From Orthonyx spaldingii (Eukaryota > Chordata > Aves > Passeriformes > Orthonychidae), in contig VZTJ01004195.1 in the NCBI GenBank assembly GCA_013397795.1, positions 1 through 64,000 of the forward strand: DNA of 64,000 nucleotides, given 5' to 3'. Of the stretch, positions 50,216 to 62,560 are shown piece by piece. The notes under the pieces were generated by a model. It made no database searches and was not told the origin of the DNA. It worked only from the letters and a program-made list of their open reading frames with translations. The position numbers and the translations under genes are program-made. Every line of letters begins with the position of its first letter. Within the stretch, counting starts at the first letter, position 1.

Positions 50216-51745
50216 AGAATCACAAAATCACAGAATAAGCTGAGTTGGAAGACACCCACAAGGATCATTGAGTTCAACTCCCGGCCCTGCACAGCACCTT
50301 TTTTGACCCTCTCTAATGGCTCAATGTTTATTTTATACTGTGGCAACCAAAGCTGCCCCCAGCACTCAAGGCGAGGCCATCCCAGCTCAGAGCAGAGCAG
50401 GACAATCCCCTCCCTTGCCCAACTGGTGATGCTGTGCCTGAAGCACCCCAGGACATGCTCGGCCCTCCTGGCTGCCAGGGCACTGCTGACTCATGTTCAA
50501 CTTGCTGTCAACCAGGACCCCCCCATCCCTTTCCATGCCACTGCTTTCCAGCATCTCATTCCCCAGTCTGTCCATACGTCCAGGGTTGCCCCATCCCAGG
50601 TGCAGAATTCAGCACCTTCCCCTGCTGAACTTCATGTGGTTGGTGATTGCCCAGATCCCTGATTTGTTGAGGTCTCTCTGCAGGCCCTCTTTGCCTTCAG
50701 GGAGTCAGCAGTTTTGTATCATCTGTGAACTTGCTCAGTATTCCTTCCAGTCCTGTGTCCAGGTCATTTATGAAGATGTTGAAGAGTAGAGGGCCGAGGA
50801 TGGGGCCCTGTGGAACCCCACCAGTGACAGGTCCCCAGTCTGATGTCACCCCACTCACTGTAACCCTTTGTGACCAACCCATGAGCCAGTTGCTCACCCA
50901 TCCCATGATGTGTTTATCCAGCTGTGAACTGGGCATTTTGTCCAGAAGGATCCTGTGAGAGAAAATATCGAAGGCTTTACTTAAATCCAAAAAGATTACA
51001 TCAATTGACTTCCCTTGATCAACTGGGTGGGTTACCTTGTCATAAAAGGAAACCAGGTTTGATAAGCAGAACTTTCCTCTCATGAAGATGACCAATGACT
51101 GCATTGACTTTCAGGTGTTTTTCAATACCCCCAGAATAATCTTCTCCATAACTTTATGAGACACTGAAGTGACATTGAGAGGCCTGCAGTTTCTGGACTC
51201 CTCCATTTTGCTATTGAAAATTGGGACAACATTTGCCAGTTTCAAGTTATCTGAGACCTCGTTCGATTTCCAAGACCACTCAAACATTGAGAGAGGTTTT
51301 GCAATGACATCAGCCAGCTCTTTGTGAATTCTTCAAGTAATCCCATCAGGCCACATAAGCATGTAGGGATTCAGCTGGAGCAGCAGGTCCTGCACAATTC
51401 TAGGATCAACTGAGAATGATCTTTCTTGCAGTCATGATCCTCCACCTGAGGGCACTGAGACCCTCTGGTCTGTCATCTGTATTGGAGACAGAGGCAGAGA
51501 ACGCGTTAAACACCTTTGCCTTGTCCTTGTATGTGAGGTGACCATCCTTATCCTATAATGGGCTGGTGTTATTCTTCCAATGCAGAGTAGTTTGGCGCTA
51601 TTACTTTGAGCAAAAAGAGCAGGTCCTGAGGAGCTGTGAGTGCTTTGCCAGTTGCACCTGAGGAAGCAGTCTAATATGAGGAATGGTAGCCACATACATC
51701 TCTTGGAAATAACTTCAAACCTTCTTTTTGCCTGAGACATACCAG
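50216..51745 (-). mobile_element. CR1 LINE, reverse transcriptase region with 3' end, internally deleted
   Basis: Minus-strand CR1 about 1.5 kb long, with the 3' terminus at the left (AATCACAGAATAAGC near 50224). Moving 5' to 3' on the minus strand there is the linker before reverse transcriptase (51740-51430), the fingers and palm (51104-50697) with well-preserved blocks such as VIFLDLSKAFD and GVPQGPILGP, and then the 3' untranslated region. The catalytic box reads FTDD (50718-50729) where CR1 normally has FADD. The segment coding for the C-terminal helical part is largely missing between about 50300 and 50480, so the copy is internally deleted. Stops and frameshifts separate the blocks. 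It is non-functional. Confidence 0.9.
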
Positions 51746-53246
51746 TTTGTCCTCAAATAGCATTATTCGGTTGGTTTTTTTGTTGTTTTTCCTCCCTGGG
51801 GCAAAAGAAGAAGGTGAAGTAAGGTGTCAGGAACTAGCTCAGATCTTAATTTCCAGTGCAGAATTCAACTGGGAAACCACAGGCAGGAGGAAAATCCAAT
51901 AGCATTCCCCATGTTTAATCAGTCATGATAAAAATGCCATAGAGATTTTTCCTCATATATGGTGATATATCACTAAACAAAATTCAAAAATTATGGTTGA
52001 TGGACCTGTTAGAGATTTACACAGTAATAAAAGTTATCTTTCTCAATGTCTTTTGTGCTAAAAAGTATTTGGCACTTTATACATTTCATAAACTGAATTG
52101 CCTTTTCACTCATGTTAGCGATCATCTCTATTACGAGCATTATTAGTTGCCTTAAAATACAACTTCTAATGCTCTGTTCAACTAAGCAAGATATCTGACA
52201 TTTAAAGAGAGGGCTTTGGCAGTGCAGAGAGTGGGATACATCCAAAATCCTTCCCAGCTGTGGGTGGAACATAAGAAGAAATTTGCTAGCTTTTAGATAA
52301 CTAGAGTTAACAGAGAGAAAGGAAAAAGCCCATTATTCCCCATTGTATGACCCACACAGAGGCATTGTGCACCCAAAGGAGCTGGGTTTATGAGCAATTG
52401 ATTTCATATTGTCTGTAGAGGGAAGAGAGTATGGAGACCTTTATGTTCCCCCATCAATTCATCCACTAATAGCTGCAGTAGATCGAATTATTTTAGAATC
52501 AATGAAGTCTGGGCACATCTCTGGAGCAGAAGAGGGATGTTGTGTGTTTCTCAGGCATAGTGTGTCCACAACGACCTAACAGGCATGCCCTTTTCATTTT
52601 CCTTCATAGGAATATTTACTCTTTGTTGAAATCGTTGAGATCAGGTGTCTCCTGCAACATGTTCCCTACAGAGTCCTGTGATCTGGAACAACTTAGTTTC
52701 TGATGTTTATGACAGAAGTATATGTAAAATATTAGCTGCTCTGGCAGGGCTGATCATTCCTGGACAGTGTAGCCTGCTGAAGAATACTTTTGTGGCATGG
52801 GAGGTACTGTTTAAATTAATCCTCTAAAGTTTTCATGAAGATGGAAGACAGGTTGTGTTAGAGAAGGAATAGGGGCCAAATCTGTGTATAAATAAGTTTC
52901 CCTGTTCAGCCATTCCCAGACTTGTTTTTGTCCTTGTCTGTGTTTCACTCCTGTGTTTTTCAAGGTTATATGTGGACCGCAACTGGTGGAATTAGGAATT
53001 TAGGGACACTATTTTTTTTTAATGAAGGCAGAATAATTCTGCTCATTCTACCAGTGTAAGAGCATGTTTATTTTTCAACAAATTATTTCAAATTATTTTT
53101 TGACCTGAAATTGATTGTGTAACTCACTGGTGTTTGTACAATACTTTTAGTAGGAGTCTTCACTTTGGTTTTGCCTTATTGCAGTTTTTGAGTTTTAAAA
53201 AGGAATAATTAGATATTTCAATAAAAATTCTTTTAGTGTGGCGTTT
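51746..53246. other. Unique AT-rich DNA, no gene seen
   Basis: No recognisable gene or repeat family. Confidence 0.4.
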
Positions 53247-53285
53247 GTTTGGTGTATTTTATTTTATTTATTTTATTTTATTTTT
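53247..53285. repeat. (ATTTT)n low-complexity tract
   Basis: Imperfect TTTTA/TTTA units over about 40 bases. Confidence 0.85.
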
Positions 53286-53920
53286 TAAAATAAAGTTGTT
53301 ATATTCATGGTATTGAAATCTGACAAGGTTTCAAAGTTTGAAAAGCTTGAGTGTAACAAATGTGTGCACACCTCACCTTTGTTACAGCTGGAACTGCTCT
53401 GGTTTGAAATTTTTTTATTCAGAAAACTTATTATTGAAAATCTGATTGGAAAACTGTGAAAGAAAACAACCCATGTTTCAAAAACATTTTGTCCTAAATT
53501 CTTTTGAAAACACAAATGCAATAGGATTCCATCCAGAAAGGAGCAAATCTTGACATAGAAACACTTAGGTAAGAAACTCCACAAAGACCTTCTGGAAATA
53601 AGAGGGAGCAAACATAGTTTACAGTTCTGGCTGTGGCCTTTCCTTGTGATGGCCTTTCTTTCTTCTGAAACATCTCTGCTTGAAATGGCTTTGGATTGAG
53701 CTTCTCTGGTTACACTGCTGTGCACAGTCAGAAAAAGAAAAGCTGAGAAAGTGTTTGAGTCTGTATTTGTGCTTGCATCTAGTTTCTTCTTCTCGTCCTG
53801 GACTGTTCTAGCAACTTCAGTTACATTTGCCTCTGGAGGTATTTCTACTCCTTTATTGGACAGGCATACAAACGAGTAGCTGCTCCAGGCAGAGACCACT
53901 GCACACATTTGAACTTCCAT
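53285..53920 (-). other. Longest open frame in the window, 211 codons, unassigned
   Basis: Minus strand, starting from the ATG at 53918-53920 and ending at the left edge. It is the longest uninterrupted frame here, surprising in AT-rich DNA. The first 80 residues look protein-like: acidic, with a KKKLDASTNTD stretch and few rare residues. The C-terminal half is Phe/Ser/Cys-rich and looks like translated non-coding DNA. Within it, a pyrimidine tract ending GTGCACAG (plus positions 53718-53725) could be a splice acceptor for a shorter exon covering about 53620-53717. I recognise no family. A chance frame remains the most likely explanation, with a partial exon second. Confidence 0.2.
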
Positions 53921-55679
53921 TAAAAACAAACAAACAAAAAGCCAAACAAAACAATGCCCAATGTTTGTTGAACATGATTCTTGGTTGTGTGCAACAGGCA
54001 GGAATCAAAGTAATTCCTTGATTTCTCTCTTTTTCCCAACTATGCTTTTTTCCCCAGGGAAATCTATAAGCATGTTTTCTGGGATTGTTTTTACAATTTG
54101 GGAGAGATGAGCAATGGTACAGTTAGAAAGCTATTTAGAGTTGCCAGTTAAATCCTTTAACATGTTAGTATAAGTGCAAGCAGATAGAGGTGAGAGGCTA
54201 GTGGCTGCATAAATGCAAGACTTTGACACTCGTTCCCCTTTTGGAAATGGGTAGAACCCCAAAGAAAGGAATTGCTTCTTTTCTACAGCCTAGAAAAAGG
54301 CATTTTTCTCCCTATTACTCTGCAAGACTAGGGTTTTCTAAAGGTCTTGCTCCAGTTATTTAAAGTCTGTTAAAGACGATCAGTATTCTATCATTAGTAC
54401 TATATTGGTCAAGACCTGAGGCTAATGGTTAACTTAAGTACATTATTTTGGATAAAATACTTTACTTACCGGCTGTTTTCCTTTAGGCAGGTCTTTTTAT
54501 TGAAATAATAGTGTATATTCAGCACTATTTTGTGCATAGAAATATTCTTTTTCCTGATTTAAAATTAATATTGATTTTTCCATATAAAAGGAAAGAGTTT
54601 AAACTGCAAGAACCAAATTTGACCTACTTTGAGTAATAGAACCTGTACAGAAAAACTCTACTGATTCTAAATAATATATACACTTCATATATTGTAACTC
54701 TAAATACACATCAGTGATAGACATAAAGTAATAGGAAGCTGACTTTTTTTAATTCATAGGAAAAGTTTTACGTTCCCTTCCCACCTATCCTGAAATGCTT
54801 GATAAAAGTAAAACAGTTACCAAGCTCCATTTTTACATAGTCATAATGCTCATTCAAATTCATAATGGTAAAGAGTGCTTGATGACTCTAAGTGGATGCT
54901 TTACAAGATAAGCCAGCAGCTGTTTTTAATATGTGTTTTGTGTATGAAGTAGCTCATTTCTGTTCCCTTGATTAAGGTCATCACATTCACTGTTTCCAGG
55001 CTGGGTTAATCCAGTCACGTCTATTTTTAAGGCCTCTTAAAAAACTCAAACAACAATTAAAAATTATTGAAATGATCTTTAAGAAAAGTTTTTTAAAAAA
55101 ACCTCATTGACCCCCAAATAAGTTTTTTGTCTGTTTGGTTTTGGTTTTGTTTGGATTTCTTTTTGGGTTTTTTTATTAAGTGACATAAAAGAGTATTGCT
55201 GCATGTGTACCTTTGGTGTCTTTGATGTGTCTTCTTTTAGTGCTGAGGCAATGATTATTGTTATTGCTGCAAAGATATGGTGTTGACATGATGTGATAAC
55301 TGAATTTAAAACTCCTTTTTGGAAAGATTTTGTTAGTCTCAGATTAATTTCAAGCATACAGATGACAAAAATAATTTTAAGGGATAAAATATGATTTTGA
55401 AATACCTACAATACCTACAAACTTATGAGATAGCAGAAATTAAAATAAAAAGATAAACAACAAGACTAGAAAATAGTTTCTGATTGTATTCTTGAGTAGA
55501 AGACAAGCATTATAAAAATTGCTTGACATATTCATAGTGACATTTTGGCAATTAGTTTTATACCTAAATTTCTTCCTATCTTAAGGCATTCTGCATGTTT
55601 ATATACATTTGAGAGCATATATGTGTATATATATGTATCTATACATTCAGAGCATTTGACACAGGTGGTGTAGAAGCCA
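53921..55679. other. Unique AT-rich DNA, no gene seen
   Basis: Includes an AAAC-type low-complexity patch at 53925-53945. No gene or repeat family recognised. Confidence 0.4.
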
Positions 55680-57422
55680 ACAAGGAAAGATATGCTGCTG
55701 GACTTTGAACTAACACACAAAGAAGGACTGACTGGGGGTATGAAGGCTGGGACAGCCTTGGCAGCAGTGATAATGATGTGGTGAGTTCAGGCTCCTGCTT
55801 GGAGGACACAGAGCAATAAGTAGGATTACAATGCTGGACTGTGAAAGACTTTGGCCTCCTCAAGAACCTGTTTAGAAGATCCTTAATCCTTAGGGATCTA
55901 GAGTGTAGGAGGGCCTAAGACAGTGAGTGTTCAAACATAATTTCCTCCAAGCTCAAGATCACTGCTCCCCTGTGAGCAAGAAATCAAGTGAAGAAGACAG
56001 GAGATCTGCATGGATAAGCAAAGAGGTTCTGGCAAAACTCAAACAGAAGAAGCAATTTTATGAAATGTGGAAAAAGGGACAGGTCATTTGAGAAAAATAT
56101 AGGAATGTTTTGAGAGCGTGCAGGGATGTGACAAAAGAGGCAAAGCTCCATTTGGAATTAAATCTGGCAAGGAATGTCAGCGACAACAAGTTTTATTCAA
56201 GTACATCAGTAGTAAAAGAAAGAATCAGGAAAATGTGGCCCAGTGTTGAATGAAGTGGGTGCCTTAGTGACAAAGAGAGAGTGGATTACTGAATGCCTTC
56301 TTTGCTTCAATCCTTACTGCTAAGTCCAACATTCAGGAACTCCAGACCCTGGAGGCAAGAGAGAGTCTGGAGAAAGGACTTTCCCTTGATCAAGAAGGAT
56401 CAGTTGGGAGATCATATAGGCAAGCAGCCACAAATCTATGGTTCCTGATAGGATATAACCACAAATGTTGAGGGAGTTGGCAGATATTATTGCCAAGCCA
56501 TTCTCCACCACTTTTGAAAGGTCATGAAGAGCAGGAGAACTGCCAGCAGACTAGAGGAAAACCAATGTCATTCCAATATTCAAAAATGGCAAGAAGGATT
56601 ACCCAGGAAACTACAGGCCAGTCAGTCTCATCTCCATCCCTGGAAAGGTGATGGACAGCTTATCCTTGATGTCATTTACATAGGGAGAAAAATGAGGTTA
56701 TCAGGAGTAGTCAATGTGGATTCACCAAGGGGGAAACATGCTCGACCAACCTGATAGGCTTCTAGGCTAGAATGACTGTAGATGAGGAGAGAGCACTGGA
56801 TGTTGTCTACCTTGACTTCAGCAAGGTTTTGGATGCTGTCTCCTATAACATCCCATAGCACGCTCAGGAAATGTGGGTTAGAGGAGTGACTGGGAGGTGG
56901 TTCGAGAACTGACTGGGTGACAGAGCTCAGAGGGTTGTGATAAGTTGAAGGCCTGTAGCTGTATTCCCAGGTGGTCAATGACCTGGATGATGGGGACAGA
57001 ATGCACCCTCAGCAAACCTGTTGATGATACAAAACTTAAAGCAATATCTGCTACAGCAGATGTCTGTGTTGGCAGTCAGCATGACCTGTATGGTCTGAAG
57101 CTCAACAAAAGCAAGTCTGCCAGTTCTGTGCCTGGGGAGGAACAACCCCAGTTATAATGCACCACTACAGATTGGGGGCTGACCTGCTGCAAAACAGCTC
57201 TGCAGAGAAGGACCTGGGGGTCCTGATGGACAACAAGCTGTCCATGAGCCAGCAGTGTGCCTGTGTGGCCAAGAAGGCCAATGGTGTCCTGGGCTGCACA
57301 AGGAAGAGCTTTGCCAGTGCAATACATAGGAAATGATCCTGTCATTCAACTCAGCCCTAGTGAGACTGCTTCTAGAGTTCTGTGTCCAGTTCTGGACACA
57401 GTTCTGGAACCACTAGAGCAGA
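55680..57422 (+). mobile_element. CR1 LINE, ORF2 linker and reverse transcriptase, missing its 3' end
   Basis: About 1.74 kb of CR1 ORF2 on the + strand. Visible blocks in order are the segment between endonuclease and reverse transcriptase (55700-56200, including an AGCAAAGAGGTTCTGGCAAA block near 56016), the start of reverse transcriptase (56530-56700, with AAAATGGCAAGAAGGATTAC), the VVYLDFSK-like block (about 56795-56825), the catalytic region near 57015-57040 where the FADD-type box reads PVDD, and the region coding for the block rich in lysine and glycine (57260-57320). It stops abruptly near 57422 without the C-terminal part or 3' untranslated region. Since CR1 loses 5' and not 3' ends on insertion, the 3' part was removed later. 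Many stops; dead. Confidence 0.9.
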
Positions 57423-60400
57423 AAAATATCACATTAGTAAGAACTCATTGCATATCAACATAAAATAAGAAGCTTTGGTTGAATGTAAGAGAAAAGGTGA
57501 GCTTTATATTTGGTCAGAGAGTTGTTATAATTATTGTTGGCAATTGATATTCATGAAAAATCTTGTCTTCATAAAATTAAGTGGTGAATTAACAAACTAT
57601 TGGAGGTGTCTCTAGAAAAATTGGTAGATACAAGGACATGTTGAAATCAAGCTTGTGGAAAGGAAGGTTTGACTTTCCATGATTCAGCATTTGTGGTTAA
57701 ATATGGTTATTTCTACATTTAAATGCAGTTGCTGCTGCAAAGACAATTCACATTGCAACATGATGAAACACAAAACGTTGGAAGGCCGTGAAGAAGGCAG
57801 CTATGATAAAATTTATAGTTACAAGCGGCGTAGTAATGACAATTGTTATCAAAACTGTATGAAAATAGTTTTATGGCTGTATAACTTAGCAGCATTATTC
57901 TGTTAAAAAGTATTTTGACATTGCTATTGAAATTAGCTTGCGTTCTTTCAGAATTAACTGGAGCTACTATATTCAGTTCTAATGTATCAACAGGATTGCT
58001 GAAATGGTATATGACTAGCTGGAGGTATGATCCAAAACCCTATTTTAAGCATGGGACAAGCTGTCCTAGGTAGGGCATGTGAGGATTCATTTCAGTGATG
58101 TGCTACACTCATTAAACAGCTAGACGTATTTCTGAATCACACTAATAATTGCCTAAATCAACTAACCCAAAGTTTCTTAAGTCTCAGTAACACATCTTGT
58201 TGTGTGTGTTATAGAGTCCTGTGGAATACAAGAATAGTAAATGGCGATGAAGAGATGAGAAAAACAAATCATGCCATATGACATCTGCCCAGTGAGCTCT
58301 GGGTTTCAAAATCTTTGTCTTTGATGTTCTGCCACTAAGAAGCTCTGTAAGTCTTCAGTGTCATTCCATTAGAAAAGAGGAACAGAGAATTACCTACCAA
58401 GAGACAGGGACTACAACCATTTCCGACTCTTTTGGCACAGCAGCTGAGCAAAATGTTTATCAGAAGACTTCAAAACATGCAGTGCACATGACAAGAAAAC
58501 CAGTTCAGTTCGTGCTTTGATGAATTATTTATCCTGTTTCTTCCTCCAGTGAATACTGCATTTTCTTTGAAAGATCTCTTATGTGACGGTTTAAGAGTGC
58601 ATTTACTGTAACAATGTGCTCTGAATAATTGCATTTCATATAGTTTCCATGCTATTTTGTGTTCCTATCTAGGGTACTAAAAACATGTTTGACTGTGATT
58701 CTTCATTTGGATTTGCTGGCATCACTTCTCTTCCTTGACAGTCATTATTAGCTTGGCATCATCTGATTTGGCAAAATACAGTTACTTTAATCTGATATCA
58801 ATAAATTAAATTCAAAATAGCTGCATGCTGTGCTTGCGGTCTCAGCTGTGGAAAGTTCCCTTGTGACCCTTCTCACCAGGCAGGACATTATTATCAGCAT
58901 AAAATTGACTGTATTTATTTGTGTGATTGTTAGCAGTGAATTTGATTACTTATTCTATAATAGGTCTTCTACACTTGTTGTGTGCCTAAGTGAATGGATA
59001 GCATTGCCAATTGTTATGATGTTGTTATAAGCCAGAAATAGTAACGTTAGGAACTTACAAATAGCACAGAAGAAACAAGTGGAAAAATAATTTATGTTGA
59101 ATAGTTCATGTAGGTATACATAAAAACCTTTGATAAAGGATGATTTATTCATCTTTGTTTGTGTTACTTCAAAGTTAACCTAGCTATTATGGAACAAAAA
59201 ATCAAAATTTTTGCAAATTTTAAACTGTTCACCAAGCCTCCTGCTAATATAAATAAGAAAAAAATATTAATATTGCAAACTATTGAATTTAGTTGTGAGT
59301 CTTCTGATTTGTTTAAAAATAACTTCCCATTGCGAGCCTATAGTTATTTTCTTTTCAGCCCACCTGAATAATGAAAGAAATACAGAAATGAGAACAGCCT
59401 CCCTTTTGTATACAGTCCTTTTGTGTTTTGAAACTAATGAAACAGCTGAATTTCTTACACAGTTGTAAGCCTTGGTGGTGAAGCCAATTCCCGATATTCA
59501 TATTGTCGGTAGCACATTGGGATTCTTCCCCGTGTCAATGGCCAACATGCATTAATATGCTACAAATAATGAATACATAACTCTTTACAGATTCTACTGG
59601 AAGAAAACAGGAGCCCCTTAGAAAGCCAGTGTTACCAACTCTTAAAAAGAATACAAACTCAATTAGAACATGTACTTCTTGGAACCGGACATGAGTAATT
59701 TTGTTTGAAAATCCTGTCTTAAAGATGGAGGTTGTCTCTATCAAAAATAAGCAGGCCATTTAAAAAGATAAACGTTTCACTATCAGTGTAGTAAATATAT
59801 ATTGAGTGTCATTTTCCCATGACCATCAGGTAAGGTATTATTGGACAGTGTCACATTGCACTGGAATCAATGTCTGCTTTTCTCTCTATTGTACTTTTCA
59901 CTTTTTGGAATATACTTCTTTGAGATTTCAGGAAGTCCAAGAACAAAATTGAGCATCTGTACATAAATGCCAAATTAATTAAAAGTTTTAGGGAAGCAGG
60001 TTACCGTATATGTATATGCATTTACTTATTATGGAGCTCACTTACTGTTAGTTTCATTTTATACCTGCTAGAATTTTGCAGACAAGTGCCTTTTGCCACT
60101 TACTGTACCTGCATGTTTTCTACTTTACACGGATTCTGTTCTTTGACATATTTAGAATTACTAATCAAGACTGTATTTTAAAATACCAGAAATACAAAGA
60201 AGAAATGGATGGCTGTTTATGAAATTTTATAAAGACTAACAAAATATATTAAAATCAATTGTCAGTTACATGATTCATGAGTGACACTGATAAACGTTCA
60301 CTCTGAAGAATAAAAAAAAAATATTGTCTTGCATCAGTTCTGTTCTACTATGGCTCCCATGTCGATCCTTGCAGAGAGCCCTTACAGCAAATGGTAATAA

Positions 60401-62209
60401 CCAGTATGAAGTATACGGAGAATTTGCTGATCTAGGCAAAGTCCTACATTATATGGAATACATCAATTACCTATATATCAATATGTCTGTATTTACTATC
60501 TAGGGTAACTCCTGAATTATTCTATTCTTCATCAGTAAAAGATTTATCCGAATAAAAAAAACACAAATGAAGAATGTTTCTTCAGGTTGGCTGAAGTGAA
60601 AAATCTGTGTGACCACACAATGTAACAGTTTCTGAACTACAAATGTGAAATATCTTAAGAATTTTACTTAACAACAACTCTCAGCATGGATGGTGCTGTC
60701 TTTTAAAGCATTGATTGATAATCATCTGTTTATTTAAATACACAAGTTTTTTGTGATTATATTTATTCTTACTGTAAGGAGGATTGGTTTGTTGAGCTGT
60801 TGGAGACATTCCTGAAGAAAACACTTTTCCCATATGATGGGCCTCAGAGCTGACTATAGACACCTGGGATGTTAGGCCAACAAATCCCAAGATATAGTAT
60901 GATTGATTTGTTTCAATACTTGTTGTGAAAAGAATCTACAAGCACTTATAAATAAGACTTCCTAGAAGAAGCAAAAAGACAGTATCTGTGCTGTTATGAA
61001 CTGTAAAGTGTAGACGTTAAGTAGCTGAGGAAATCAGAATGAAATATTTGTGCACAGATGGTACCACTCAGGCCAGCTATAGTTGACAGTGACATTGTAA
61101 GCAGAACTGAAGTATGCAAAATGATGGCAGGAACACTAAGGTAGGTAGGCATTCACCAGGAAATAGAGAGCTAAGGTGTGTATCAGGAAAATAAGACTCA
61201 CTGGAAATTAGTGCTGTGATAGACTGTATTAAAATGAAGACAGATGGATCAGAGCAAACAACCACTTTTGGTCATGATTATGGAAGGATGACAAGATTAT
61301 TTATGTTGAATGATGTTTTGAAATGTTGTAGATCTCAGAGTGAGATATTGATCACGATATACACTATCACCAGGAATAAATGTTAATGATTGTTATATTA
61401 ATGTTATTTTTTTTTCCCAGAAAGATGTTTGAAAGAACATATTACTTTGATATTGATAGTGTTTGAAATTCTGGGATGAGGTTGCTAGTAACCTGCTACA
61501 CCAAACATTTGCTGAATCAGTAAAAAGTGTTATTACTCCAGGTTCAATGAAATTAGGGTATTAGAGAAGAATGGACTTTGGGTCATCACAAACAGATTCA
61601 ATTTAAGTGAAATGGTAAGAAACAACGAAAAGACTACCATGAAAACTGATTACCCAGGTAAAAAAACTAGCTGGAAGAAGTACTCTAGACTAGGAGTTTG
61701 GGAATTGAAAAGCATAAATAGTGGAATTTCTGTACAAATAAATGCTGAAGCTCTCAGGAATCTCCCTAATAAAGAAGCAAAAACCCTGTAGGAAAGGACT
61801 TGCCAAAACATGAGAAAACTGCCTTCTCAAGAAGCATATAAAATGCTGAAATAGGAAAAAACCCCTCAGTTTTACTTAAGTTTTTTTACTTACTTTAAGC
61901 TTTACTTAAAGATGATATTCACCGAAAAAGCATTTTTTAGAGATCTGAAGCTTAGGGGTAAGCCTTCACATGGGAAGGTATTACAGGTCAGTGGAATTAG
62001 ACCTTGAAAATTGTTATACATTGTAGCAGAGAGTTATGTAGCTCTAGAAACTAAATGATGAGGAAGAGTGCCGTAAGCAGATAGGGCATAAAATGCAACA
62101 GTGCAAAATTATGTGCTGACAATCTAATCACAGTCATTTCAGCTGTACCTGATGAATTAGAAATTGTGTGTGCAGAGAACAACTTGAGTGACTAGCTAGT
62201 TCAGACTCA
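57423..62209. other. Unique AT-rich DNA, no gene seen
   Basis: About 4.8 kb without recognisable genes. The part after about 61430 may belong to the old CR1-like element annotated at 62210, but similarity there is too weak to claim. Confidence 0.4.
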
Positions 62210-62560
62210 TCTCTGATTGTCAGTGTGATGAGACTGTAAAACCCATAATGCACCGTTGGACTGAACCAAGAAAGGTATTTCTGGAAGAGATGAAGTAAAG
62301 TCAAAGTTTTTGAAAAGAGTATTGTTAAGACTTAAATCTGGAGTACTGCATAAAGTTCAGGTCATTTTCAGGAAAAATGGATTTCAGCCTGGAACATTAC
62401 CTGAAAAGGACTACGAAAAAGATAAAGTGAATGGAGGGTTTGTTCGTGACAGGAGATTTAAAGAGGTCAGTTTGTATAGTATTATAAATTAAAGATCGAG
62501 AGGCATGTGACAGATACACATAAATATGTCCAAAGATAAGCAAAAAAAAGGAAGAAGAGC
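62210..62560 (+). mobile_element. Ancient CR1-like LINE fragment
   Basis: A highly diverged + strand fragment from the region coding for the post-palm part of a CR1-type reverse transcriptase. Recognisable blocks are AAGGTATTTCTGGAAGAGATG (62272-62292), TCTGGAGTACTGCATAAAGTTCAGG (62337-62361), TTCAGCCTGGAACA (62383-62396) and the GACAGGAGATTTAAAGAGG block near 62448-62466, all spaced as in old amniote CR1 families. A 60-codon frame (62310-62492) is a leftover of this region, not a gene. It is much older than the other copies in the window. Confidence 0.5.
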
